Shown piece by piece: positions 11,647 to 22,185 of a DNA stretch of 64,000 nt. A model generated the notes under the pieces. That model saw only the letters and a program-made list of their open reading frames with translations. It did not search any database and had not been told where the DNA came from. The translations under genes were made by a program, and so were the position numbers. The first letter of the stretch is position 1, and every line of letters begins with the position of its first letter. Source of the DNA: Lineus longissimus (taxonomy: Eukaryota > Nemertea > Pilidiophora > Heteronemertea > Lineidae); assembly GCF_910592395.1 (NCBI RefSeq), contig NC_088316.1:17482001-17546000 (forward strand). Reading direction: 5' to 3'.

Positions 11647-14364
11647 ATGGCAAGAGTGAGGACCTGTGGTGTTGTGCTCCTGCTGGTGGTGGTGTGCCTG
11701 CCCCTCAGCCAGGCCAAGGATATCAACTATAGAATCAAAGAGGAGGAACCACAAGATAGAGTAGTGGGGACTGTCGTGGACGATAGTGGATTAAGTGCAA
11801 AATATGATACATCTATCCAAAAGTTACTTCAGTATCAACTCTGGAATAAGAATATAGTGCCTGGGCGTTTCTTTTCTATCAATAATCGGACAAGTGTTTT
11901 GAAAACTCGGCAACCGATCGACCGTGACACCTTGTGTGACGTCAGTTTATGCTGCAATCATTTCGAGCGGTGTAGTTTGGATTTGACCATCAGCGTTGGA
12001 CCGGCCCAGTACTGGCAAACCATCAAAGTTCATGTAGAAGTGGAGGACATCAATGACAACCGACCCACCTTTGAGATCAATCCTGTGACCTTGAAAATTC
12101 CGGAAACTTCTGCTGTCGGATCAGAATTTCATCTCCAGACTGCTACAGATCCAGACGCTGGAAATAATTCGATTCTTTCATACAGTATTGTTGATCCAGA
12201 TAAAATCTTCGAGTTACGTGTAGCAGAAAGTTTCAGTACAGAGTTGTACTTAGTCGTAAATAAGACTTTGGACAGAGAGTTGACCGCATCTCATCAAGTC
12301 CGTGTCATTGCTAGAGATCATGGTGTCCCTCCGCAGACTAGTCAGCTTTTGGTTATCATCGAGATTCAAGACGCGAATGATAATGCACCAGTATTCTTGC
12401 AGCGTCCGTACGAAGTCCGCGTCAAGGAGAATGTCACCATCGGCACCAGTATCGTGAAGGTAGAAGCTGTTGATGAGGATGCTGGAAACAATGGAAAAAT
12501 TATCTACTCAATTCGTGCCAGGCCGTCCGAGAAAGTCAGCCAGTTGTTTCGCATAGACGCCGATAGCGGAGAAATATTCACGCAAGGAGAACTGGACTAT
12601 GAAGATACCACTGTTTATAACATCCCGATCATGGCGCGTGATAAGGGCGCTAATTCATTCCCTGTGAATAATTGGGTGAATGTGTATGTGGACGATGTCA
12701 ACGACCATAGCCCGGAGATCACGGTGAACTTCTTGACCGATGCTGGCCGCGCTGAGGTGTCTGAATCTGCTTCTCTTGGGACGTTCGTGGCACATATCCT
12801 GGTTAAGGATCCAGACAAGGGGAAAAATGCGGAAGTGACATGCACTATTGATAGTAAGCAATTCCGTCTACAGCCCATGGGACAAGATGAACCAAACCAA
12901 TACAAGTTAGTCACAAATGCAACGCTGAACCGCGAGAACCGATCCGAGCATGAGATAATGATCATGTGTTCTGACAACGGTGACCCACCACTACGGGTCG
13001 TCACAACTTTAGTTATCTTTGTGACAGATGCAAATGACAACAAGCCTAATTTTCCACGCAAAACGTATACTGTGGAGGTTTTTGAAAACAACACCATTGG
13101 TGATTTCCTTCTTCAAGTTTCGGCGTCTGATACCGATTCTGGCGACAATGGAAAAATCACGTATTCCATCAATAAAAAAGGCAAAAAATTTGTAAGAGTT
13201 GAGCCAGATAATGGCAAAATCTATGCGAGTAAATCATTTGATCGGGAAAAAAATGATCAGATTCAATTTCAAGTCATTGCAACTGATGGTGGAAAGCCTT
13301 CACAAAGTGCCTCTGCTACTGTTATCATCAAAATCAGTGACAAGAATGACAATCCACCGGTGTTCAAAAAGAAATTCTCATTTGACGTTGCCGAAAGTGT
13401 CAAACCACATACGAATATTGGAAATATTTCTGCGGAAGATCCGGATGTTGGTGTCAATCAGGAAGTCAGCTATTCGCTCTTGTACAACTACGCTTCGGAA
13501 GTTTTCGATATGAATTCAAAAGGAGTGATAACTACTAAGAAAGAGTTAGATCGTGAACACCGTGCTGTGTACGAACTTGTCGTTCTTGCCAGGGATAATG
13601 GCAAAGAACGCCTCAGCAGTACTGCCACAGTTCGGATAAACGTGACTGACGTTAATGATTGCCAGCCGGATATTCACTTTCCGAGCAGCTCAAATAATAC
13701 TGTATACATATCATATTTAGAACCTGTTGATCATGTGATCACGCGCATCAACGCCACAGATGCTGATAGTGGCTTAAACTCAAAATTGACTTACGTCATA
13801 AAAAGTGGTAACAGTGACGGTATTTTTAGAATAGACCCTGACACTGGTGAAATAAAGGTAGCAAAATCCATGGAAGAAAAAGATGCGTTACTTTATAAAC
13901 TCGTCATAAAAGTGATAGACCGCGGTATTCCGCAAAATTTAAATATGGAGACTTTAAATATTGTAATAGACGGTACAGGTAAAGCCATAGACTTAACTGG
14001 AGTTTACATAGACGGCTCACCTAGTAACCGTAACTTAATTATTGTTGTGTGCCTCGCGGCAGTTTCGGGTGTTCTTGCCATTATTTTAATCATTGCGATC
14101 GTATGCATCAAGCGTAAAGACAGAGACAACCATCGATATAATGTGAAAACAGAGACGCAAAAAATATTCCATCATCGTGGTGAGAAACGCAATAGCCATG
14201 GCAGTATAACTAGCGATGAGGAAAAGCCACCAAAAAAGGAAGTGAGTTTTTCGATGGAGACGGAGGAAATGGCAGAAAATTCAAACAATCAGAGCACTTT
14301 TTTAACCATGAAGACACAGCCGAATTCGTGGAACTCCAACAGCATCAACCCAAAAATGTTGGAG
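11647..14364 (+). CDS. Protocadherin, exon 1: signal peptide, seven cadherin repeats, membrane span and proximal tail
   Basis: This exon encodes residues 1-906 of a single-pass calcium-dependent adhesion protein. The start is the ATG at 11647 (A at -3, G at +4), followed by a hydrophobic signal peptide of about 23 residues ending SQA. Seven cadherin repeats follow; the linker motifs are DINDN 134-138, DANDN 242-246, DVNDH 350-354, DANDN 461-465, DKNDN 565-569 and DVNDC 668-672, and EC7 runs to about 780. Repeated LDRE and DxD(A/S)G motifs are the calcium ligands of the family. EC1 carries the CX5C loop typical of protocadherins. A membrane helix spans about 797-821 and is followed by KRK. The proximal tail contains KKEVSF (863-868), matching the PP1-docking RVxF pattern known in delta-1 protocadherins. 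Seven repeats and one giant ectodomain exon fit a delta-1-like protocadherin better than a classical cadherin. The donor GTAAGT begins at 14365 after a complete GAG codon (phase 0). Orthology to a named vertebrate PCDH is not claimed. Confidence 0.95.
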
Positions 14365-14394
14365 GTAAGTGATATATTTTATACTTATTGTTAA
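14365..14394 (+). other. Read-through tail of exon 1 (possible retained-intron isoform)
   Basis: If the GTAAGT donor is not used, the frame continues for nine codons (VSDIFYTYC) to a TAA at 14392-14394. The product would be a protocadherin with a complete ectodomain and membrane span but a tail cut to about 94 residues; it would keep the KKEVSF motif and lose the distal tail. Alternative tail lengths are common in protocadherin families, but no transcript evidence is visible here. Confidence 0.25.
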
Positions 14395-14579
14395 CGTCAT
14401 GTTTCTGTAAAGATAGACCACTTTAAATGGTTTTGTGCTACAGACCAGTTCACATGCCCAAGATCTTCACTACATCTGCTGTACTAAATGTAGACAAAGT
14501 TTCAGCAGGTCATGGTGAAACTAACTTAACTTTTGTTGGTGAAAACATTGAAATGACACTTACTTCCTTCTTGGTAGAG

Positions 14580-14684
14580 AAGACACCGTCTAAGTCGGAC
14601 TCCAGCGCCAAGAGCGGCAAATTGGGAGCCAGTGATACAATACGACATTTGGCAGCGGCAGCCCATGTTGCCATTAAATGCTAA
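14580..14684 (+). CDS. Candidate alternative 3'-terminal exon in intron 1
   Basis: About 215 bp after the exon 1 donor, a pyrimidine-rich stretch ends in TAGAG (AGs at 14576-14577 and 14578-14579). Using the second AG, a phase 0 join from exon 1 reads 34 codons rich in Ser, Lys and Ala (KTPSKSDSSAKSGKLGAS and onward) to a TAA at 14682-14684. The segment is visibly more GC-rich than its surroundings, and AATAAA occurs at 14935-14940. Together these would make a terminal exon giving a short-tail isoform. Against it, the first AG is the one usually chosen, and in phase 0 it leads to an early stop. Confidence 0.25.
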   Translation, partial: KTPSKSDSSAKSGKLGASDTIRHLAAAAHVAIKC

Positions 14685-14934
14685 GAAGAGGAAGGTAGAC
14701 TAAGCATACTTGTATACTTTGGTCCTGACTCCCATGGTATATACCACCTCATAGTTTCACCAGCTTTGAAGACATTTTTAAGTCTTGAGGGTCAACTATA
14801 GTCAGCCTCTCCCACTCAAAATCCCATGCCATTTTGAATTAATTCGGTGATGGAAGCTTTTAAAGTATCACTTTCTAGTATCCATATATAGTGGTCTATT
14901 CTTTTAATTTGGCTTTTGTCGCATTTGGTCTATT

Positions 14935-14940
14935 AATAAA
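14935..14940 (+). terminator. Canonical AATAAA polyadenylation hexamer in proximal intron 1
   Basis: AATAAA lies about 570 bp inside intron 1. It could end a transcript using the candidate exon at 14580-14684 or a retained intron. The hexamer is common by chance in AT-rich DNA, so alone it proves nothing. Confidence 0.2.
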
Positions 14941-16865
14941 CAAGTCTTTCCCTGAGATTTTCCCCCAAACGAATCTGCACCCCTCTCTTGAACCAATCTT
15001 TCTCCATGTGTATGAAACAAGCTCAACTTTTTATGAAAACAATAACTTTTACTGATCAAAATGTCCTCATTCGGGTAAAAATCAATACAGGAGTGTCAAT
15101 GCTACAACCTTTTATCTGGTTCTATTTGTAACCATAGCCAATTAAAGATTGTAATATGGTGATCAATATAGTGGATATCCTTGCCAGTAGAATACTCTTC
15201 CGACCTTTACCCAAAAATGGAAATCGGCCGCCAAAAGCAATCCAATGTCCAGGAAACACACTTTCTGGTCGGCTTTCATCGACTCTTAATATTTTCACAC
15301 TAATGTTTAATTAACTTGAGAAGTCCATGACCAGGTTTTTCCTGACTGTGTAAAATGGTGAAACTACTGCATTGTGTTAGGTGTATTTGAAGTTACGGCT
15401 TATGATATTAGTATTTTAGGTTCCGGCTTTTAGATTTTGGTAGTGAGCTTATAACCAATCACTTCAGTTATAATCAAGGTGTATTTATTTGTTGAAATCT
15501 TAACTTAAAAGCAGTGAATATGATGATGCGAGAGCCTTCAACTTGCTAAAAAAACAAAATCTGCTAAGAAAGGGATGTCATCCTAACCTGTGATGACCTG
15601 CCGTTTCAAACGTTTCAAAATCAATCAATAATCAATTTAAATTCAATTTGAACTGTGCAGTTAGATAGACACAATATCTGCATGTTTTACTTGAAACTTT
15701 TCTACAGATTCATAAAAAATCCTTTCTTGTATAAATGAACTGAATTTCATGAAGTTGGTGGAGAAACGCAATAGAAAGTACTACACCATGTCAAAATTTG
15801 ACATTTAAAGACAATTATGTCAGTTTTTTGCAAATCACACATGGTGTAGGATTTTCAATATGAGTATCGCCATCAATGCTTAAAATTGTAGTATTGTGAA
15901 AAAGTGTCTCTCATTTATTCGCCAGTCCGACTCCTAACCAGTCCGACCCAAGACCACTGCACTGGAGGCGAGAGAATTCAGATTCGCTGTAAGACTGGTT
16001 AGTCACCCCCCTGACACTTTGCATGCAGTGGTTACCCCCTTGGTTGTGTAGTGTACGTCATCCTCCCTTCTCAACGGTCCTGGTTTAGTTGGGTTTTGGT
16101 GTGCTACAGAAGGGCTAATCAAGAATTTAAAAACTTAAATTTCCACTCACAGATTGGATTCATTGCACCAGTGTGAGAGAATCAGATTCTTACGACAATC
16201 ATATCTGTACCGAAAAAAAATGTAAATAACATCGACAGAATTCCTAATACAGAAAGAAAATGCTGACGAGAAATGTAGCTTCCCCCTGTTTTATAAGCTG
16301 TTTTCCCAACATCTTTTCTTCAAATTGTTTTTTTTTCAACTTCAGTGCCTCAGCAAAGAATTGTTCTTGAAAATTATTTATAAACATTTGGTCCATTTTA
16401 TCTCCCCTGTTATTTTTTTTCTGAAACAATTTGTTCAAGAATTATCGCCATTCGATGTGTTTCTGGCCTTCCATGCTGTTGTATGCTCCTTATGTCGTCA
16501 GCAATCATGTTGTCAATTTCAAATTTACTTTTGTCGTAATTTTTTTGTCGTCTTTTGAAATTTTTAAGAATCTGTAGATGCCTCATCTGTTGCAGTGTAG
16601 CTGGGAACTTCTGGGTCAAAACCTTTCAAAAAGTTCTCCATAAAAATCATGAAATTATCTTCTTGACTCTTCTTGATTAGCCCTTCCCTGGCCTGAGCTA
16701 TTTTAACCACTGGCTAGAAGTAGAAGTAGAGTTGCTGTGGAGTGGGGTTTCCTCTGCTCACCTAATACATTTTTGGCCTCGAATCCAAAATATGAAACAA
16801 ATTTGCTTTGATTAATACAAATTTTAAGTGCTATTTTCTTCAACTGAAAAATCATTACACATTTA
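14941..16865. other. Intron 1, proximal non-coding stretch
   Basis: AT-rich intron sequence with no coding-like frame, RNA gene or organised repeat that I could support. The only local oddity is a short inverted Ser-codon-like phrase near 15920-15990 (CAGTCCGA repeated), which is too short to call. Confidence 0.5.
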
Positions 16866-17070
16866 GTGCTCTGAAATTAAGCAATTTGCTCAGCAGATAG
16901 GAAAACTTTTGAGACCATTGCTCTGCAAATAGGCTTTTTGCTCTGCAATTAAGGATAGCCTGGATGTGGAGGATCAGACAGTGCTCTGCAAACTGGGTCT
17001 GTTGCTCTGCATATATAAAAGCTAGAGTACTTTGCTCTGTAAATAAGCTCCTTGCTCTGTAAGTAAGCCA
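16866..17070 (+). repeat. Cluster of about eight TTGCTCTG(C/T)AA motifs
   Basis: Within about 200 bp the phrase TGCTCTG followed by (C/T)AAATAAG-like bases recurs near 16868, 16918, 16939, 16982, 17002, 17033 and 17053, with a diverged copy (TGCTCAGCAGATAGG) near 16888. Spacing is irregular (about 20-45 bp), so this is not a simple tandem repeat. It could be a decayed minisatellite or a homotypic cluster of a protein-binding site. Confidence 0.6.
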
Positions 17071-20000
17071 AACTTGACAACCAGATCAAAAATCATGCAT
17101 TTTGTTTCAAATTGGACTAGGGCACAGAGTTTCACAGCCAAGGCTTTTATATCATAGCGCATGGGTTGCCCACCTCACCCTCACATGGCTGGTCTGGCGC
17201 TCGCTTCATGTTAAAGGGACTGTGGTCTATGTAACTGTGACCCGACTAATTAGCAAAAGGTGCTGTGTGCAGTGTAGTGCATTGTGATGTATGAAATCCT
17301 TTCAATTGATTTTTTCTGTGACCTTCTTGTGAAAACAGCTTCTTTGTCAACTAGTTGTCTACAGTTGCAGTTGATCATATGCCCTTTAATTCATTTCAAC
17401 CAAACATTGTCGGATCTGCTCTATATTTTTAATTAGAATCGTACAGCAATACACACTGTAATATGATTCCACCAACTTTTGACAGAATCAATGCCAACAT
17501 ATTACAAAGTTATGCAACTTGTACACTTATTTCACAATCCAATATTTTGCTTGACAACACTTGTAGCATAGACAGAGACCACAGAGATCACACATTCACT
17601 CTTGTTTTTAAATCAATTTATACAAAACACTTTTGACTGGAATGTAGGAGAGTTTTGCTTTCTGTCACCTTTGATCTTTCATTTGAATGATATACTGTGC
17701 TGGCGCAAAAAAGCCTGAACCTGCTTTTAAATTGCATCGATCCACACAGTATTTTAGCCCAGGACCAAGGGAACTTTATATTAGTCATTATAAGAGTATT
17801 TTTACTGCAGTATAGTGTCCTTCTTAGAGCAGATTTTACATATTCATAGATAGATCATACTTCAATTTAAGATTGACATTTTAGCTTCTTCATCTGTTAC
17901 ATGTCTCATACACTTTGCAACCATTTTTCAGCTCCATTTCAATCCCTCATGTAAAGTAGTTCAAAAGATTTAATAAATCTGCTAATTGTTGTTGATTCAT
18001 AGATTCTAACTATTGTTCTAAGTTCAGCAGTTTCTTGCTGACTTCCTGCTGGCCCCTTTACGCATGTTTATGACAGCTTTCATTGGAAAGTCATCCTAGG
18101 AACTAATTGCCAAACATGGTGGACACACTTCCCGCATACAATATGAACATTGGTTTATTGAAGTAAACAGAGAGAGTACAAGTATATAGAAAGCATGACC
18201 ATGTTATTGGCATAATTCTGTGTCAAACAATTCCTTGGACATATTTACATACAATGTGATCTCATGGTGGTTCCAAGGAAAATTAGTTGAATCCTTGTGG
18301 GAAGAAATGACAGGAAAGGGGGCATGTGAAGTGTTGAAAATATGTCAAAAAAAGCGATTGATATTTCAAAGTTCGAGAAAAGAGAAACATTTATTATCAA
18401 TTTGAGCTATGCTTCCTCCTGGGTCAAGGAACAGTATTCTTATAACATTGACATGAATTATGAAACAAGTTCTCTCGGAAATGGTAGTTTTTATGAAGTG
18501 TATAATTTGGAGGACATAAATCAGTCGAAGTCTGGGTTGTTGCAAACTTTTCAGTTCTTGTTCATGTCTGTGAGTGTGATTTAAGACTGTCCTTTGATGA
18601 GAATCTGAGGAGTTGGCATATCTGATTACTTTAGTGATCGATCGGCAAAGTATTACGATATCTCATCAACTTCACTACAGGTGGGAACGACGTTTTAAAA
18701 ACTTCGGGTCCCCGTTACTGCGCTATGCCGAGTTCATACAGGAAGTGACAGAAGTAAGTGAATAAACTTTGGAAATGAAACCGAAATTGAATTTGTCCAC
18801 AGTGCCTGACAACATGTCTACTGCACGTGGGTTAGTAAATGAAGTTATTTCCGATAATAATAAGGTATTTGAAAATGGTCGGGTTAGTACATCCACGCTG
18901 TTATATTTAAATTTTGAGCACACTGAAGGATTTTAGCAGCAACTTGTGGAAACATGTGTGACTAGCCACAGCAAATATGTGCTCTTGTTTTCTGTTGACT
19001 CGTCATATTGGGAATTCCTGGAGCCGCCTTTGTGGATCATAGACTTATGCGGTGTATATTTTGTCGCGTGTTGACATAACCTTAGATTATTCACATTCAA
19101 AGAGAATGTCTCCATAATTCAAACATTAATGAGAAATCTTAATGTTTTGATGGACACAACTTAGTGCTATCCCAAGCCTGGGACTAGATTCATTGGTCAC
19201 CAAATGCCATTGGAGCGAACATTTTGTGAGATTTAGACCATTAAAATCCAATGTATTTCCATGCTAACTTGCTTCGCTCCCATGAAGCCTGCTGAACACA
19301 GCCTGTGAAGGACAATGTCGCTGTTCCTGCTCAACTCTCGGAACTTGTTGAACCAATCTCAATCAAGTTTCTCCCACTTGATCAACCGACACGATCGCAA
19401 AACATGCGATTCAACCATCACATCTATCAATTGTGACAACTTTAACATTATAACTCATGTTGATTAGGAGAAATACTGTCGCCATCTACTACAAAATCCG
19501 TCCAGAATTTCTCGTTTTTATATTGTAGCTCCACTGGTACTGTGTTGTGTGTTCTTACCATTGGGGTATGAAATGTATATGGAAATTGTCACTAATTACA
19601 TTTGATGTTCAGCAAATATAAAATTGGGTCTCGTTGCTGCCTTGACAACCCAATCCTAACATGTGATGGCCTCAAGAATTTTTCAGATGAATGACACCGC
19701 TTTTGGAACAACCTGTAGGAGTAGGACAGATTAGAAGTTTAAGAAAATAAAAGTGAACCTAATGCCCCTAATCTTCTGCTATTTCCTGTGCTTTTCCGCA
19801 GAATTTGTCGCAGAAAAAGGCCAGTGCGTTCACATGAATGGGTATGTCCACTGGCCCAAGGCCTACAATTCAGTCTAAACAAGGTCTTTGCCAACCCAAG
19901 AGATTAGGCAGGGCTTCAATGTTTTTACATTAATCACCCAATTCTCAAATTTTATTTTCACTGGCCCTGGAGGAGTTTTGATTTCATTTTGTTAGTCCGG

Positions 20001-21609
20001 AGACATTTATCGCCAGTGGCAAAATTCCCTATCGATTTGGGAATAATCTCGCTGTAATAACATCTAATGTTATTTTGACTCGCACTAGGCTTGGGGCCTT
20101 GGGTAGAACTTGATTAGGCCGTGTGATACCTATTCTTCTACACATTTGTCATATGTAGTAAACTCCTATGACACCTCCCAGTAGGCCTATATTGTCTATA
20201 TTTGCAAGTTGCCACAAATTGATAACTTGTTCACACAGCACAAAACTTTAGACATCTTTCTCGCCCACCTTGGAGCAATTGACATCAGTGCTTAAAGTCC
20301 CGGAACTCTTCAAGAAATCTAACCGGTGGCAATGGTATATAAAAATCCATCACAAAGGTTCCAGCCAAAGTGACAGACATATTCCTGGTAATCTTTTTCC
20401 TTCTTCCGCTACCAAACTAAGTAAACCCGTCGAAAATACGTTGATACTGTCTCGGACATGTTTCCATCCCAGCTTTGAGCTATACTCCAGAGGAAATTGA
20501 CATCGAGCTAAACTGCCGGAACTCCTCTAGAAAATTGAGGATGTTACTGTTTGCTGCGCCCATATATCGTTGGCTCTTCATTACCACCAACTCCAGCATC
20601 CTTCCTGGATGTACTTTTTTACCATTTTTTTGGGCAAGGTCTATTGTGGTGTGGAATCTGACAAATCTAATTCGCTTGGAACACGAAGGTTTCCCGATAT
20701 CCTCAGCTTGAGGGACATAAATAGGATTATATCTGCAACTTGGACTCGGACAAATTTTTTCACTTCTTTTAACATAATAAGATTTTTCAGTTAATGCACC
20801 CTGCAGACTACCAATTTTTTATTGCCAAGACATGTGACATTCATCGCTGCGATGACCAATAAAAATGTTGGTTAAATCGCACACCAGTTTCATAGTATCA
20901 CGGCAATTTCTTTCAGCTTTTCCCAAATAAAAAAACACTGGCAGTTCACAGTAACAATAAATTAATAAGTTCTTAAATATTCCAGAGTATTATTATAGCA
21001 TTGGCTCATTTGGTTTTGTTTGCCAATCGGAAATCTCATGCAATCAAATATTTCTAGAAAATTCCCAGTATCAAAGTTCTGAGAACAATCATAAAAGGTT
21101 TTGTGCAAATTATCGAGGAAAACTAGATTAGTGATGCGATTTTGCCTGTAGCCTTTCACGTAGCACCGCGTGACCAAATATTAGATGAAAGTTTTAACAA
21201 ATAATTGCGAGACAAAAATAGAGGGTCTTGTTTTTTGTATCATGGTTGCAATCCAGCATTAACACTTGTTTTATCTTGCGTAAGGAAGATTTGTGTGGTG
21301 TACACCACCGGGTTCTGCAATGATAGTTTTCGTCTCTTTATTGCCATCCCTCATCCATATAAGACAATTAATTTGGCCTGAGAGCATTTCATACATGCTA
21401 TTAACAGGACTGAAAAGAGATTCTGACCTGAATACTTAGCAGATTAACCATGGCCAAGATGATGAAATTGATAGGAATTGGCCTACTGCAATTATAACAA
21501 GAGCAATTAATATGAGCAGCCCACCGGCACACTCAATATTGCCCTGAGGAGCAGCCGAGCTGAATGTCAATGTTCTTGAGGTTCATAAGGTCACTGAAAA
21601 AAATGTCGA
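17071..21609. other. Intron 1 stretch, non-coding
   Basis: AT-rich sequence with short open frames of random character. One imperfect direct repeat of about 42 bp stands out: AATTGACATC near 20278 and near 20496, each followed after about 15 bases by CCGGAACTC and then AGAAA, roughly 80 percent alike by eye. No gene, tRNA or transposon ends were identified. Confidence 0.45.
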
Positions 21610-22185
21610 TTGTATTTTTGAGACACCCTGTGGCAGACATTGTGATACTTGATATCAGCAATATACCCAGTCCCTTGTATTTTTGAGACACCCTGTGGCA
21701 GACATTGTGATACTTGACAGCAATATACCCAGTCCCTTGTATTTTTGAGACACCCTGTGGCAGACATTGTGATACTTGATATCAGCAATATACCCATTCC
21801 CTTGTATTTTTGAGACACCCTGTGGCAGACATTGTGATACTTGATATCAGCAATATACCCAGTCCCTTGTATTTTTGAGACACCCTGTGGCAGACATTGT
21901 GATACTTGATATCAGCAATATACCCAGTCCCTTGTATTTTTGAGACACCCTGTGGCAGACATTGTGATACTTGATATCAGCAATATACCCAGTCCCTTGT
22001 ATTTTTGAGACACCCTGTGGCAGACATTGTGATACTTGATATCAGCAATATACCCAGTCCCTTGTATTTTTGAGACACCCTGTGGCAGACATTGTGATAC
22101 TTGATATCAGCAATATACCCAGTCCCTTGTATTTTTGAGACACCCTGTGGCAGACATTGTGATACTTGATATCAGCAATATACCC
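21610..22185. repeat. Tandem array, about 8.9 copies of a 65-bp unit
   Basis: Units start at 21610, 21675, 21737, 21802, 21867, 21932, 21997, 22062 and 22127. Eight units are 65 bp; the one starting 21675 is 62 bp, having lost TAT within TTGATATCAG. The copies are otherwise nearly identical, with a T for G change (CCCATTCCC) at the end of the third. Each unit carries GAGACACCCTGTGG, GATATC and AATATACCC. Because 65 is not a multiple of three, open frames across the array change unit by unit and are not genes. Confidence 0.95.

Noticed and set aside
12615-13097. 160-codon open frame on the minus strand inside the protocadherin exon
   Set aside because: It is the antisense shadow of the strongly supported cadherin repeats, with no domain of its own.
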